Of a stretch of 59,245 bases of DNA, positions 49,164 to 58,365 are shown one piece after another. Position numbers and translations under genes: made by a program. The notes under the pieces are model-generated. The model searched no databases and was not told the origin of the DNA. It was given only the letters and a program-made list of their open reading frames with translations. Position 1 is the first letter of the stretch. Each line of letters opens with the position of its first letter. The stretch comes from an uncultured SAR116 cluster alpha proteobacterium (GTDB lineage Bacteria > Pseudomonadota > Alphaproteobacteria > Puniceispirillales > Marisalimonadaceae): NCBI GenBank assembly GCA_902539895.1, contig CACBMD010000007.1:1-59245 (forward strand), in the 5' to 3' direction.

Positions 49164-49532
49164 TTGTTCCAATTTGTGTCGTGGAAGAGCTGTGGTGTTC
49201 GACAAATTATTGAAAGATGGCAAAAAGATTGGCATATTACTTTTCATGAATCAAATGACTTCATAATCCAGAAAATTAAGGCGTTTAACAATATTAAACA
49301 AGGATGCCGGTTTATTGTAAATGGGGACGAATACAAAGTTTTTGGAATACAGAGAATGACAAACTCCTTTTTAGAAGTTATTGTTTGTGAGAAACAAGAA
49401 GGAGAGATAGTTTTTAGTTATGAAGGTTGTGTTGTGTTTCATAAGGATAGTGAAGTTTTGCGATTAATTGATGTTAAATCTGTTAAGGATGGATCACCAC
49501 TTAAGGTTGAAGCTAACCTATTACGCGGATAG
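49164..49532 (+). CDS. Hypothetical protein, possibly the C-terminal remnant of a formyltransferase-like protein
   Basis: A 122-codon frame with the segment FIIQKIKAFNNIKQGCRF followed by a beta-rich half. This weakly recalls the oligomer-binding C-domain of Fmt/ArnA-type formyltransferases (IRA...PGA pattern). The catalytic N-terminal domain (HxSLLP, N-x-H-x-D) is absent, so if the similarity is right this is a relic. It could also be an unrelated small protein. It ends 3 bases before the adenylation-domain gene. Confidence 0.4.
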   Translation: MFQFVSWKSCGVRQIIERWQKDWHITFHESNDFIIQKIKAFNNIKQGCRFIVNGDEYKVFGIQRMTNSFLEVIVCEKQEGEIVFSYEGCVVFHKDSEVLRLIDVKSVKDGSPLKVEANLLRG

Positions 49533-49535
49533 CTT

Positions 49536-51080
49536 ATGTACACTTATAATCTTGGAATTCTATTCTCAAATGTGCTTACTAACAAGTCGCATCGTCCTGC
49601 ATTAATCTATATTGAAAGGAATATCTGCTATGCAGAACTTTCTCATTTGGTTAGTGGTCTGACCTCTCTTTTGATAAGCAATGGATGTAAACGTGGAGAT
49701 GTTATAGCTATTGGACACAACAAACGTCCACTTTCTTTTGCATTAATGCTTGCCTGCCTTCGTCTTGGTGTCGCCTACGTAAATATTGATGTTGCTTCAC
49801 CGGTGGTTCGTTTATGTAGTATGTTACAGATTAGTGGTGCATCTTTACTCTTTTATGACGAATTGAAGTATAAAGAGAATATGGAGGAGTTGGCTTCTAA
49901 GAGTTTTTGTAAGTTGTTGCTATTGGATGAAGAACGATTACCTACCCTTTCTAAGGGTGATCGAGAACAGCATCAAAAACTGATGAGATTGGTTGATGGG
50001 TCTACGATTGCTTACATTATGTTTACATCGGGTTCTACTGGAGTGCCTAAGGGAGTGGCCATTACTCACCAGAATGTGTTGCACTTTATAAGATGGGGAC
50101 AAATTCGCTTCGGTGTTACTGAACAAGATAACTTTGCTAATCTGAGTCCAATGTATTTTGACAACTCTGTATTTGACTTTTATATCAGTCTGTTTTCAGG
50201 AGCATCATTTACTCCTATAAATCGTGAGTTGTTGGGATGCCCTTACGAACTTGTTCCCTTCTTATGTAAGATGAAATGCACTATATGGTTTTCAGTCCCA
50301 TCTCTCCTCATTTACTTAATGACGATGAAGGTGATGAGGGCTGAAGCATTGCCCACTATACGTTTAATAGTTTTTGGTGGCGAAGGTTACCCCAAGATAG
50401 AATTGAAAAAATTGTATGATCACTTTGCAAATCAGGCAGAACTTGTGAATGTTTATGGACCGACGGAATGTACATGTATTTGTAGTGCTTATACCTTAAT
50501 GGATATAGACTTTGACGATTTATCTGATCTGCCATCCCTGGGACAATTGAATCCTAATTTTGACTACCGTATTCTTGATGACGAGGATTGTGATGCATCA
50601 TATGGCGAACTTTGTCTTATCGGACCTAATGTTGCCTCTGGATATTTTAATGATCTAGAACGGACATCAGCCGTTTTCCAGACATTGATTGACTCAAGCC
50701 ACTTTATGAAGCGCATGTATCGTACAGGTGATCTAGTAAGGGAAGAAGACGGTAAACTTTATTTTGTAGGTCGCCGTGATAATCAGATTAAACACATGGG
50801 TTACCGCATTGAGTTAGAAGAGATTGAGCTTGCATTGGTAAAATCATCTAAAGTTACTCAGGCAGCAGTATTTTACCATAGAGAAAATTCAGCATTTGGT
50901 AAGTTAGTTGCTTTTGTAGCCTGTCTTGAGGTAGTAGATGAAAACTATTTACTAGAAGAACTGGCTGGTTTTTTACCTGACTATATGATTCCACAAAAAA
51001 TGGTTGTTATGAGTGAGTTACCAAAGACCTCAAATGGTAAGGTTGACCGACAGCGGCTTTTTAACTCACTTAGTGTATAA
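49536..51080 (+). CDS. Free-standing NRPS-type adenylation enzyme
   Basis: The 514-residue protein is an ANL-superfamily acyl/aminoacyl adenylase. Core motifs are complete: A3 IMFTSGSTGVPKG, A4/A5 with SPMYFDNSVFD and NVYGPTECTC, A7 YRTGDLV, A8 GRRDNQIKHMGYRIELEEIE and the A10 lysine loop TSNGKVDR. YFDNSVFD is typical of amino-acid activation (the Asp binds the alpha-amino group), so a DltA- or NRPS-like role is more likely than fatty-acid activation. There is no fused carrier domain; the separate ACP at 45460 is the likely acceptor. Confidence 0.9.
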   Translation: MYTYNLGILFSNVLTNKSHRPALIYIERNICYAELSHLVSGLTSLLISNGCKRGDVIAIGHNKRPLSFALMLACLRLGVAYVNIDVASPVVRLCSMLQISGASLLFYDELKYKENMEELASKSFCKLLLLDEERLPTLSKGDREQHQKLMRLVDGSTIAYIMFTSGSTGVPKGVAITHQNVLHFIRWGQIRFGVTEQDNFANLSPMYFDNSVFDFYISLFSGASFTPINRELLGCPYELVPFLCKMKCTIWFSVPSLLIYLMTMKVMRAEALPTIRLIVFGGEGYPKIELKKLYDHFANQAELVNVYGPTECTCICSAYTLMDIDFDDLSDLPSLGQLNPNFDYRILDDEDCDASYGELCLIGPNVASGYFNDLERTSAVFQTLIDSSHFMKRMYRTGDLVREEDGKLYFVGRRDNQIKHMGYRIELEEIELALVKSSKVTQAAVFYHRENSAFGKLVAFVACLEVVDENYLLEELAGFLPDYMIPQKMVVMSELPKTSNGKVDRQRLFNSLSV

Positions 51081-51185
51081 TAGATATGAATGAACTGTAT
51101 GATTTGAATATAATGTATGCAATAAACATAGATGTTGATAGATTTGAATACCAGTTTTTTGAATATAGTTGGATATAAATATTAT

Positions 51186-51554
51186 ATGAAATCATATTTG
51201 CTTATATTACCAGTTGCACTTTTAGTTACTTACAGTCAAATTATTGTAAAGTGGAGATCAAGTAGATTAGAAAATTTTGAAACGGATAGTTTTTTACAAA
51301 AATTAGTAAAACTCTTATCAGATCCTGCAATTTTATCTGGTTATATAATAGCTTTAATCGCATCTTTTTTATGGCTATTTGTCATTACAAAACTTACATT
51401 GACAACCGCCTTCCCTATTTATATTGGTATTACTTTTATATTGGTTTTATTAGGTGGGTGGGTTTTCTTATCGGAAAATATGTCTATTATAAAAGTTATC
51501 TCGATGTTTTTGATTTTTTCTGGGATCGTTTTGGCTCTGTTGATAAATGAGTAA
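51186..51554 (+). CDS. Small multidrug/DMT-type four-helix membrane protein
   Basis: From the ATG at 51186 the protein has 122 residues and four hydrophobic helices. The pattern AFPIYIGITFILVLLGGWVFLSENMS is that of EmrE/ArnE-like half-size DMT proteins. ArnE/ArnF flip undecaprenyl-phosphate-aminoarabinose, so a flippase role for a lipid-linked amino sugar is plausible here. A longer frame from 51132 lacks support. It overlaps the next gene by 8 bases. Confidence 0.75.
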   Translation: MKSYLLILPVALLVTYSQIIVKWRSSRLENFETDSFLQKLVKLLSDPAILSGYIIALIASFLWLFVITKLTLTTAFPIYIGITFILVLLGGWVFLSENMSIIKVISMFLIFSGIVLALLINE

Positions 51555-52440
51555 AAATTACCAACTACACTCTATAGAATATTGGTTAGCTGATCTTCGT
51601 GCATACTTTATTAGTGATGCACCTGAACTTATATCTTTGTTTGACACATACTCGGAAGAAGCCACTTTTGGTAGGCGTTATATAGAATCAGATTTGAAAT
51701 CTCTCAAGCATGGCTCAAGAATTCTTGAGGTTGGAGCTGGCTCATTGTTATTAAGTTGTCAGTTAGTCAGAGAAGGCTTTCACGTGACTAGTCTTGAACC
51801 AATAGGAATTGGTTTTTCTCATTTTAAAAAAATGCGTCAAATTGTAATAGATAGAGCAACTTCATTAGGATGTGTTCCTGAAATGCTTAATATTGATGTG
51901 GAAACCCTTGATCAGCATAACTGTTATGATTACGTATTTTCAGTAAATGTAATGGAACATGTTCATAATGTTGATCTTGTACTCGATAATGTCGTAAAGA
52001 GTCTCGTTGAAGGAGCTAGTTACCGGTTTACATGTCCGAATTATTATTTTCCCTATGAGCCTCATTTTGATATAATAACCTTGTTTTCTAAATCACTTAC
52101 TGAAAAGTTATATGGTTCTAAAATATTAGATCATGAGAAGATAAATAATACATTTGGAATGTGGGAGTCATTGAATTGGATAAATGTATCTAAGATTGCA
52201 AAGATCGCAAATAGAAGTTCGTCTGTTAAGGTTAGCTTTTATAGTAAATTAATTGTATCGACTTTTGAAAGGATATCATTAGATCCTATGTTTGCAAAAC
52301 GTCGCTCCCTTATTTTACGTAAAATAATTTTATTTTTTGTTGTAGTTAAGTTACATAAAATATTTCAATTTATACCTACTATGTTTCAACCTTTAATTGA
52401 CTGTAGACTTCAAAAGAAAATCAGCATGGAGACAGATTGA
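51547..52440 (+). CDS. SAM-dependent methyltransferase
   Basis: A 297-residue class I methyltransferase with SAM loop ILEVGAGSLLLSCQL, the acidic residue in VTSLEP, and DYVFSVNVMEHVHNVDLVL in the motif IV region. The C-terminal third contains a hydrophobic stretch (LRKIILFFVVVKL) that may touch the membrane, fitting action on a lipid-linked glycan. It overlaps the next methyltransferase gene by ATGA. Confidence 0.85.
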   Translation: MSKNYQLHSIEYWLADLRAYFISDAPELISLFDTYSEEATFGRRYIESDLKSLKHGSRILEVGAGSLLLSCQLVREGFHVTSLEPIGIGFSHFKKMRQIVIDRATSLGCVPEMLNIDVETLDQHNCYDYVFSVNVMEHVHNVDLVLDNVVKSLVEGASYRFTCPNYYFPYEPHFDIITLFSKSLTEKLYGSKILDHEKINNTFGMWESLNWINVSKIAKIANRSSSVKVSFYSKLIVSTFERISLDPMFAKRRSLILRKIILFFVVVKLHKIFQFIPTMFQPLIDCRLQKKISMETD

Positions 52441-53057
52441 TGGCTCAAATAACTCATGGGGTATGGTCTATTTTGTCTTATCCTTTATTTTATTCCATGC
52501 TGCAATCAATCATGGGGGCGCATAGGTCTCGAAAAAAGTTTGTTGTTGAACAGGTCAAACCTTTTCAAGGAATGAATGTGTTAGATGTTGGTTGCGGTCC
52601 AGCTGAAATATTAAACTATTTACCAGATGTTAATTATTGGGGGTTCGATGTTAGTGAAAATTATATAGCACATGCGGGTGCCAAATTTACAGCGCGTGGT
52701 AACTTTCAGTGTAAAGAGTTGCAGGAGACTGATATTGAGAACTTACCTAAATTTGATGTTGTTTTAGCACTTGGGTTATTACATCACCTTGATGATAACG
52801 AAGCACAAAATATTATGCAACTTGCGTCTAAAGCACTTAAATTAGGTGGGAGGTTGTTAACAATTGATCCATGTTTTGATCCTTCACAAAACCCTATTGC
52901 TAAATTTTTAATTGAAAAAGATAGAGGTCAAAATGTGAGAGACAAAAATGGTTATAAAAAAATTGCACTAGCGGCTTTTAATGATGTTCTTGTTGAGGTG
53001 CGCCATCAAGACTGGATCCCTTATACAAATTGTTTTATGGAATGTAAGAAATCCTAG
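52437..53057 (+). CDS. SAM-dependent methyltransferase
   Basis: A 206-residue class I methyltransferase with SAM loop VLDVGCGPAEILNYL, YWGFDVSENYI, and the motif LALGLLHHLDDNEA. The last third (TIDPCFDPSQNPIAKFLIE, then GQNVRD) recurs in a broken copy 200 bases downstream. The double ATGG start is at the stop of the preceding gene, so the two methylases are coupled. The acceptor is unknown, probably a sugar hydroxyl. Confidence 0.85.
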   Translation: MMAQITHGVWSILSYPLFYSMLQSIMGAHRSRKKFVVEQVKPFQGMNVLDVGCGPAEILNYLPDVNYWGFDVSENYIAHAGAKFTARGNFQCKELQETDIENLPKFDVVLALGLLHHLDDNEAQNIMQLASKALKLGGRLLTIDPCFDPSQNPIAKFLIEKDRGQNVRDKNGYKKIALAAFNDVLVEVRHQDWIPYTNCFMECKKS

Positions 53058-53242
53058 AAATTACACATTCTTTTGATTTGTGTGATAAAGAATTTTTTCC
53101 TCTATAATTCCGTATATTTATATTTGGTAAATGAATGGATAGAAACTCATACAGACTCCAACAGGTTATTATTTGGATTCAGTTCATACTCTTGAATATA
53201 TAAATTTATAACGGCCCATATTATCGTGAATACTCTTTTTCT

Positions 53243-53578
53243 GCAGAACAGACAAGTCCACTATCCATCAAAACATCTTTAAATTTAGTATTTAAAGCAT
53301 TAAAGTTAAATGGTCGGTTGATTACTAGAGATCGCTGTATAGTTGAAGGACAGAAACCAATTACTAGATTTTTAATCAAACAAGACTTGGGGCAGAATAT
53401 TAAAACTGAAGATTGGTGTTTACACATAGCAAAAAATGTTTTCAAAATGTTGAGAGCTAAATACATCATTCCGTATGGATCCTCTACACACTTTGTTAAA
53501 TGGTATGTACTAGACAATCATATTGAAAAAATTTACATGCATATTAGTATATTCACAAAAGAGATGAGTAATTAATAT
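53243..53578 (+). pseudogene. C-terminal remnant of a second copy of the small methyltransferase
   Basis: In one frame the sequence reads LVFKALKLNGRLITRDRC, then QKPITRFLIKQDLGQNIKTED and WYVLD. This parallels SKALKLGGRLLTIDPC, NPIAKFLIEKDRGQNVRD and the end of the intact gene at 52437-53057. The SAM-binding half is missing. The divergence indicates that the duplication is old or came from a related locus. Confidence 0.7.
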
Positions 53579-54231
53579 TCGACGGATTTAAATAGAAAGC
53601 TTTGGGCATAAAGCTTCATTGTGAAAAAATAACTTTTGGTTTAAAGCAAGAAATCGAATAATTATTTGGGCAATAAAAAAATATCATTTAAATTTTTACT
53701 CGTTCTAAGAGATTGGCTGTGTAACAGGATTTGTTACGATAGTAATTAGAGAAGAATTTCTGGTTAACAGACTTTTAGGATTAAATATTTTGATCAGGGT
53801 CTAAATTTTGCTCGATAGAGAATACTCAATGCTAGCTTCATTCAGCTTAACATCAAAGAAATGACATACAAGGCGGATTTATATAATTGGTACCTTTGAT
53901 ATTTTAGAGAATATTTAAGAAGATAATTTGGTACTTAAAACAATAAATAAGGCACTTATTAAAGATAGAATACTTTTTTAACAGTACAACAAAATAAATG
54001 GCTCTGGAAGCAAAGTCTATGATTATGCTTATCATGAAAAGAGATGTTCATCCTCAGACCTACATGAAAAATTAAAAATTCCAATTGTGATCCAACACAT
54101 GAACTTAGCGTAAGTCCTTTCATAATAAAGTAATGGAAAACTTTATGATTTTCGATTTATATTAATAAAATTAGAATTTAATTTCCTAATTGTTGGTTCT
54201 CACTTAATACTAGTTAAAAAGGAAAGTAATT
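53579..54231. other. Gene-free decayed stretch
   Basis: About 650 bases without a frame that I can support on either strand. Stops are dense in all frames. It probably consists of eroded cluster genes between the methyltransferase relic and wecE. The only clear element is the ribosome site AAAGGAAAG just before the TTG of wecE. Confidence 0.5.
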
Positions 54232-55374
54232 TTGAAGATATCATTTAACCAACCATATATGACAGGTAAAGAACTGGATTATATCAGTAAAGCGCATTCT
54301 AATCGAATATTATCTGGTGATGGACCGTTTACAAAACTTTGTCATCAATGGTTAGAGAAGCGTACAGGATGTAATAAGGCATTGTTAACTCATTCTTGTA
54401 CGGCTGCATTAGAAATAGCTGCAATTCTAGTTGATATCCAGCTGGGAGACGAAGTCATTATGCCTTCGTATACCTTTGTTTCAACTGCAAATGCATTTGT
54501 CTTGCGTGGTGGTGTGCCGGTATTTGTGGATATCCGTGAAGATACTTTAAATATTGATGAACAAAAAATTGAATCTGCTATCACCCCTAGAACGAAAGCT
54601 ATTGTTCCTGTTCACTATGCTGGTGTGTCATGCGAAATGGACATAATTATGGATATTGCTCAACGTTATAATCTATATGTCATAGAAGATGCTGCACAGG
54701 GAATTATGTCAACTTATAAAGGAAGAGCCCTTGGCTCTATAGGACATTTTGGCTGTTTTAGTTTTCATGAAACCAAAAATATCAGTTCTGGTGAAGGCGG
54801 AGCTTTGTTGATTAATAATCCTAAGTTTGAAGAACGTGCGGAGGTCATTCGTGAAAAAGGGACTAATCGTAGCCAATTTTTTCGTGAACAAGTTGATAAG
54901 TATACATGGGTAGATATAGGCTCTTCATACTTGCCTAGTGAAATTATTGCGGCTTTTCTTTGGGCGCAAATTGAAGAGGCAGAATCAATCACAACACGAC
55001 GAATAGCTATTTGGGAACAATATCACGAATCCCTATATTCACTTGAAGTAGATGATAAATTAAGACGACCAATTATTCCTTTGAACTGCCAACACAATGC
55101 GCATATGTATTATCTTATTTTGGATTCTTCAGAAAAAAGAACGAGAGTAATTAAAGAGATGGAGCAACTGGGTATAAATACTGTATTTCATTATGTGCCT
55201 TTGCATAGTTCTCCCGCTGGTAAGAAGTATGGCCGTGTACAAGGAGAATTGAAAAATACAGATCATTTCTCAGAACGATTGCTTAGGTTGCCTTTATGGA
55301 TAGGGCTGGAAAAGCAGCAGCAAAAAGTTATCACAGCTATAAATCAGTTAAAATCACTAAAGAATGAAATATAG
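54232..55374 (+). CDS. wecE: dTDP-4-amino-4,6-dideoxygalactose transaminase (WecE/RffA-like)
   Basis: This DegT-family PLP aminotransferase converts dTDP-4-keto-6-deoxyglucose to dTDP-Fuc4N. The 380-residue protein matches enterobacterial WecE throughout: LSGDGPFTKLCHQWLE, GDEVIMPSYTFVSTANAFV, EDAAQGIMSTYKGRALG, the Schiff-base lysine in SFHETKN and EKGTNRSQFFR. Start is TTG 54232. With rmlB and rmlA downstream it forms a complete route from glucose-1-phosphate to dTDP-Fuc4N. The strong resemblance to enterobacterial proteins suggests horizontal origin. Confidence 0.93.
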   Translation: MKISFNQPYMTGKELDYISKAHSNRILSGDGPFTKLCHQWLEKRTGCNKALLTHSCTAALEIAAILVDIQLGDEVIMPSYTFVSTANAFVLRGGVPVFVDIREDTLNIDEQKIESAITPRTKAIVPVHYAGVSCEMDIIMDIAQRYNLYVIEDAAQGIMSTYKGRALGSIGHFGCFSFHETKNISSGEGGALLINNPKFEERAEVIREKGTNRSQFFREQVDKYTWVDIGSSYLPSEIIAAFLWAQIEEAESITTRRIAIWEQYHESLYSLEVDDKLRRPIIPLNCQHNAHMYYLILDSSEKRTRVIKEMEQLGINTVFHYVPLHSSPAGKKYGRVQGELKNTDHFSERLLRLPLWIGLEKQQQKVITAINQLKSLKNEI

Positions 55375-55785
55375 CTTTAAAGAAGTATGTTTATTCATGA
55401 AATTATCAACAGTGATAATTGATAGAAAAAATTAGTTTATTTTTCTTGGTCATTATTATCAATGTATACGAGCATTCCATTGACATTTTACCTTTTTTAT
55501 TGAGTTGATTGGTCGTCATTCTTTAATTAATTAATATTTTAGATATCCCAAATGATTGTAACTCGTAGCTATTGAAGGTGCGGCAAATAGTAGAATATAT
55601 CTAAAATAAAACTTTTGTAATTTTACACTCTTATAATTTTTTATAAGTCAGATAAATAAAAAGTTAGTTATGTATAATTTAACTGTACTAATGTACTAAT
55701 GTAAGAAAATACGATATGTTCATTATTATTTATTGAATATATTTGGATGTTAAATCCTGAATCTTGGCAGAGAAGTTAACTTAAT
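55375..55785. other. Gene-free stretch between wecE and rmlB
   Basis: About 410 very A+T-rich bases with no supportable frame. A perfect inverted repeat CTTATAA-TTTT-TTATAAG lies at 55630-55647, but its stem has only A/T pairs except one and it is not a convincing terminator. The region probably holds the promoter of rmlB-rmlA. Confidence 0.4.
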
Positions 55786-56871
55786 ATGAAAAAGAAAAAT
55801 ATAGATCAACAGAGTTTTGTTATTACTGGTGGAGCCGGATTTATAGGCTCAGCTGTAATAAGATATTTAATAAAAAACACAAAACATAATGTTATTAATA
55901 TTGATAGCTTGACATACGCAGGAAATCTTGAATCTCTTACCGATGTTTCATCCAACGAGAGATATAAATTTTTAAAAATAGATATTTGTGATAAACAAGC
56001 TATAGATCAAGTTTTTAGTAACTTTTGTCCAGATGTCGTAATGCATTTGGCTGCTGAATCTCACGTTGATCGTTCAATTGATGGTCCATTAAAGTTTATA
56101 AAAACAAATGTTGTTGGCACATCTTATTTACTGGAATCAACAAGAAAGTATTGGCTAACATTAGATGGTTTAAAAAAATTAAATTTTCGTTTTCACCATG
56201 TATCAACAGATGAAGTTTATGGTAGTTTGGATAAACAAGGTATGTTTGTTGAATCGACTGCATATGACCCAAGTTCGCCATATTCTGCAAGTAAAGCTTC
56301 GTCAGATCATTTAGTACGTGCATGGAATAGAACTTATGGTTTGCCTGTTGTTATTAGTAATTGTTCTAATAACTATGGCCCATATCAATTTCCAGAAAAA
56401 CTCATTCCATTAGTTACGCTTAACGCTTTAGAAGCTATACCTCTTCCCGTCTATGGTAAAGGAAATCAAATTCGTGACTGGTTATATGTGGATGACCATG
56501 CCTATGCTTTATATAAGGTTGCAACAGAAGGGAAGTCAGGTGAAACCTACAATATAGGAGGGTATAATGAAAAAACAAATTTAGAAATTGTATATATGAT
56601 ATGTTCTATTTTAGATGAGTTAGTGCCGAATCATCCTATCGGCATTTCAAAATATGAAGAGCTCATTACTCATGTTGATGATAGACCTGGCCATGATGTG
56701 CGTTATGCGATTGACGCATCTAAAATACAAAAAGAATTAGGTTGGGTGCCAGCAGAAACTATTGAAAGTGGAATTCGTAAAACAATACAATGGTATTTAG
56801 ATAATAGTAAATGGTGCAGTAATGTTCAGGATGGTTCGTATTATAGAGAGCGCCTAGGAGTATCAAAATGA
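55786..56871 (+). CDS. rmlB: dTDP-glucose 4,6-dehydratase
   Basis: RmlB makes dTDP-4-keto-6-deoxyglucose from dTDP-glucose. The extended SDR of 361 residues has the NAD loop [30 protein letters not shown], the catalytic Thr/Tyr/Lys with STDEVYGS and [12 protein letters not shown], and [18 protein letters not shown]. It ends with ATGA overlap onto rmlA. rmlC and rmlD do not follow, so its product is used by the transaminase wecE and not for rhamnose. Confidence 0.96.
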   Translation: MKKKNIDQQSFVITGGAGFIGSAVIRYLIKNTKHNVINIDSLTYAGNLESLTDVSSNERYKFLKIDICDKQAIDQVFSNFCPDVVMHLAAESHVDRSIDGPLKFIKTNVVGTSYLLESTRKYWLTLDGLKKLNFRFHHVSTDEVYGSLDKQGMFVESTAYDPSSPYSASKASSDHLVRAWNRTYGLPVVISNCSNNYGPYQFPEKLIPLVTLNALEAIPLPVYGKGNQIRDWLYVDDHAYALYKVATEGKSGETYNIGGYNEKTNLEIVYMICSILDELVPNHPIGISKYEELITHVDDRPGHDVRYAIDASKIQKELGWVPAETIESGIRKTIQWYLDNSKWCSNVQDGSYYRERLGVSK

Positions 56872-57749
56872 AAGGTATTATTCTTGCTGGTGGTTTAGGT
56901 ACCAGACTTTACCCAATAACCAAGATTATCAGTAAACAATTAACCCCTGTTTATGATAAGCCGATGATTTATTATCCATTATCAATACTAATGCTAGCAG
57001 GTATTAAAGAAATATTAATAATAACGACTTCTCGTGATTTACCTCAATTTAAAATAGTACTAGGTGATGGTAGTCATTTAGGCGTTAATTTTACATATGC
57101 TGAACAACAATCTCCTGATGGTTTGGCTCAGGCTTTTATTATAGGTGAAGAGTTTATTGGAACTAATGATGTCTGTTTGATATTGGGAGATAATATATTT
57201 TACGGGCATGGCCTTACTGATTTATTGTCGAAATCTATTTCTAATGTTGAAAATAATAAAAAAGCTACAGTTTTTGGATATTATGTTAAAGATCCTGAGA
57301 GATATGGAGTTGTTGAATTCGATAATCTAGGTAATGTAGTAAGCTTGGAAGAGAAGCCAAAAACACCAAAAAGTAATTATGCTGTCGTAGGTTTATATTT
57401 TTATCCTAATAGCGTGATAGATATTGCAAAGAATGTAAAGCCATCAGAAAGAGGGGAGTATGAAATCACATCTATTAACCAAGTTTATTTAGATCAAAAA
57501 TCTTTGGTAGTAGAATTAATGAGACGTGGTTATGCATGGCTAGATACAGGTACTCATGAGTCTCTTCTGGAAGCTTCTAATTTTATTCAAATAATTGAAC
57601 GTCGTCAGGGATTAAAGGTTTCTTGTATTGAAGAAATTGCTTATACAATGGGATATATAACTAAGAGTCAACTCATAGACTTGGCTCAACCCTTAAAGAA
57701 AAATAAGTATGGTCAATATCTGATTGCTCGAGCAAATGAAAGCAATTAA
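56868..57749 (+). CDS. rmlA: Glucose-1-phosphate thymidylyltransferase
   Basis: RmlA makes dTDP-glucose. The 293-residue protein has [20 protein letters not shown] from residue 7, the sugar-binding [36 protein letters not shown], and [14 protein letters not shown]. The order rmlB-rmlA with ATGA coupling gives the substrate for the WecE-like enzyme upstream. Last intact gene of the forward cluster. Confidence 0.97.
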   Translation: MKGIILAGGLGTRLYPITKIISKQLTPVYDKPMIYYPLSILMLAGIKEILIITTSRDLPQFKIVLGDGSHLGVNFTYAEQQSPDGLAQAFIIGEEFIGTNDVCLILGDNIFYGHGLTDLLSKSISNVENNKKATVFGYYVKDPERYGVVEFDNLGNVVSLEEKPKTPKSNYAVVGLYFYPNSVIDIAKNVKPSERGEYEITSINQVYLDQKSLVVELMRRGYAWLDTGTHESLLEASNFIQIIERRQGLKVSCIEEIAYTMGYITKSQLIDLAQPLKKNKYGQYLIARANESN

Positions 57750-58001
57750 GCTTCCTCTGTTTACTCTATACTAAGAATAGAAAGGGTCACAGGAACATAT
57801 AAAGCAACTACTTCGCCATTTGTTGATGACGGTGTAATGGATTTTGAACAAAATGGAACATGTAAAGGTTATAATAATAAACCAAGCTTTTAGACTAAAA
57901 ACTATTTAACAACTATCCATAGTAATCTGTTACCCAGCCCCCCTATACGTTATAGTATACTCAAGCTCTTACACAGATTATTTTTAATATGAAGAATATA
58001 C
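57750..58001. other. Gene-poor end of the island
   Basis: No intact frame. A short stretch near 57787-57851 reads TGTYKATTSPFVDDGVMDFE, which weakly recalls the start of a dihydrodipicolinate-synthase-family protein, but it is too short to name. A run of C (57938-57943) and small A/T palindromes follow. Confidence 0.3.
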
Positions 58002-58274
58002 TTAAACCTCAAAAACTGAAATGCCTCGGCTTCCTTCTATTTTTGCCATAGTAATCAATTCTTTTGTTTTAGGAAGGGTATTGAAATGTTTATCCAAATA
58101 CTCAACGTTTGCTTCAAATGCTTCTTTAGTATCATATTCAAATAATATCCCTAATTTAAATGTATCACCTTTATTCCATATGCGTGTACAAACAAAACGT
58201 TTTACACCACGCTTTTTATATAAGTAGGAAACATTTAAATGGTCTACCATTTGGTCTACCCTCCAAGCACACAT
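58002..58274 (-). CDS. Small hypothetical protein related to the 38345/38781 family
   Basis: A 90-residue frame, probably starting at M9 (about 82 residues) since the first codons overlap the TGGTCTACC repeats. The core VCTRIWNKGDTFKLGILFEY and IEGSRGISVFEV parallels VAQVWNKQNHRL...FEY and SRNNRGVIFYDY of the left-end paralogues. The position next to the 3' end of tRNA-Gly is where an integrase gene is normally found. Function unknown. Confidence 0.6.
   Translation of the reverse strand: MCAWRVDQMVDHLNVSYLYKKRGVKRFVCTRIWNKGDTFKLGILFEYDTKEAFEANVEYLDKHFNTLPKTKELITMAKIEGSRGISVFEV
58240..58260 (+). repeat. Right doublet of TGGTCTACC (candidate integrase arm-type sites)
   Basis: Two copies of TGGTCTACC (58240-58248 and 58252-58260) with a 12-base period, 66 bases from the 3' end of intact tRNA-Gly. 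19 of 21 positions equal the left doublet at 39939-39959. Same order, orientation and distance relative to the tRNA end. Confidence 0.6.
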
Positions 58275-58323
58275 TAAAAAATATGCTTACATATCAACTA
58301 CTTATGGAAGGTGAAACACATGA

Positions 58324-58365
58324 ATTGGAGCGGGCGAAGAGATTCGAACTCTCGACATTCTCGTT
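58324..58365. repeat. Right att-like direct repeat within tRNA-Gly
   Basis: The 3' half of tRNA-Gly(GCC). It is identical to 40026-40067 except for one base and forms the right boundary of the island. Integration at this end left the tRNA intact. Confidence 0.8.

Larger units (their letters stand above)
40026..58365. mobile_element. tRNA-Gly-integrated genomic island carrying a surface-glycan cluster
   Basis: The limits are the two 42-bp att-like repeats, one in a decayed and one in an intact tRNA-Gly. The content is a glycan biosynthesis cluster all on the plus strand, with several broken genes and gene-free stretches of 300-650 bases, unlike the tightly packed flanks. The codon and base composition around 47-50 kb looks less A+T-rich than the core. 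No integrase, excisionase or conjugation gene is visible, so the element is immobile now or was moved in trans. Confidence 0.78.

Noticed and set aside
53890-53990. Possible cytidylyltransferase relic (IIGTFDIL-like peptide)
   Set aside because: Only a few residues match, with stops immediately after. Not enough to name.
55630-55647. CTTATAA-TTTT-TTATAAG palindrome as a terminator
   Set aside because: The stem is almost all A-T and lies more than 250 bases beyond wecE. Such repeats are expected by chance in this composition.
57787-57851. Possible DapA-family N-terminus
   Set aside because: About 20 residues of weak similarity, no continuation in any frame.
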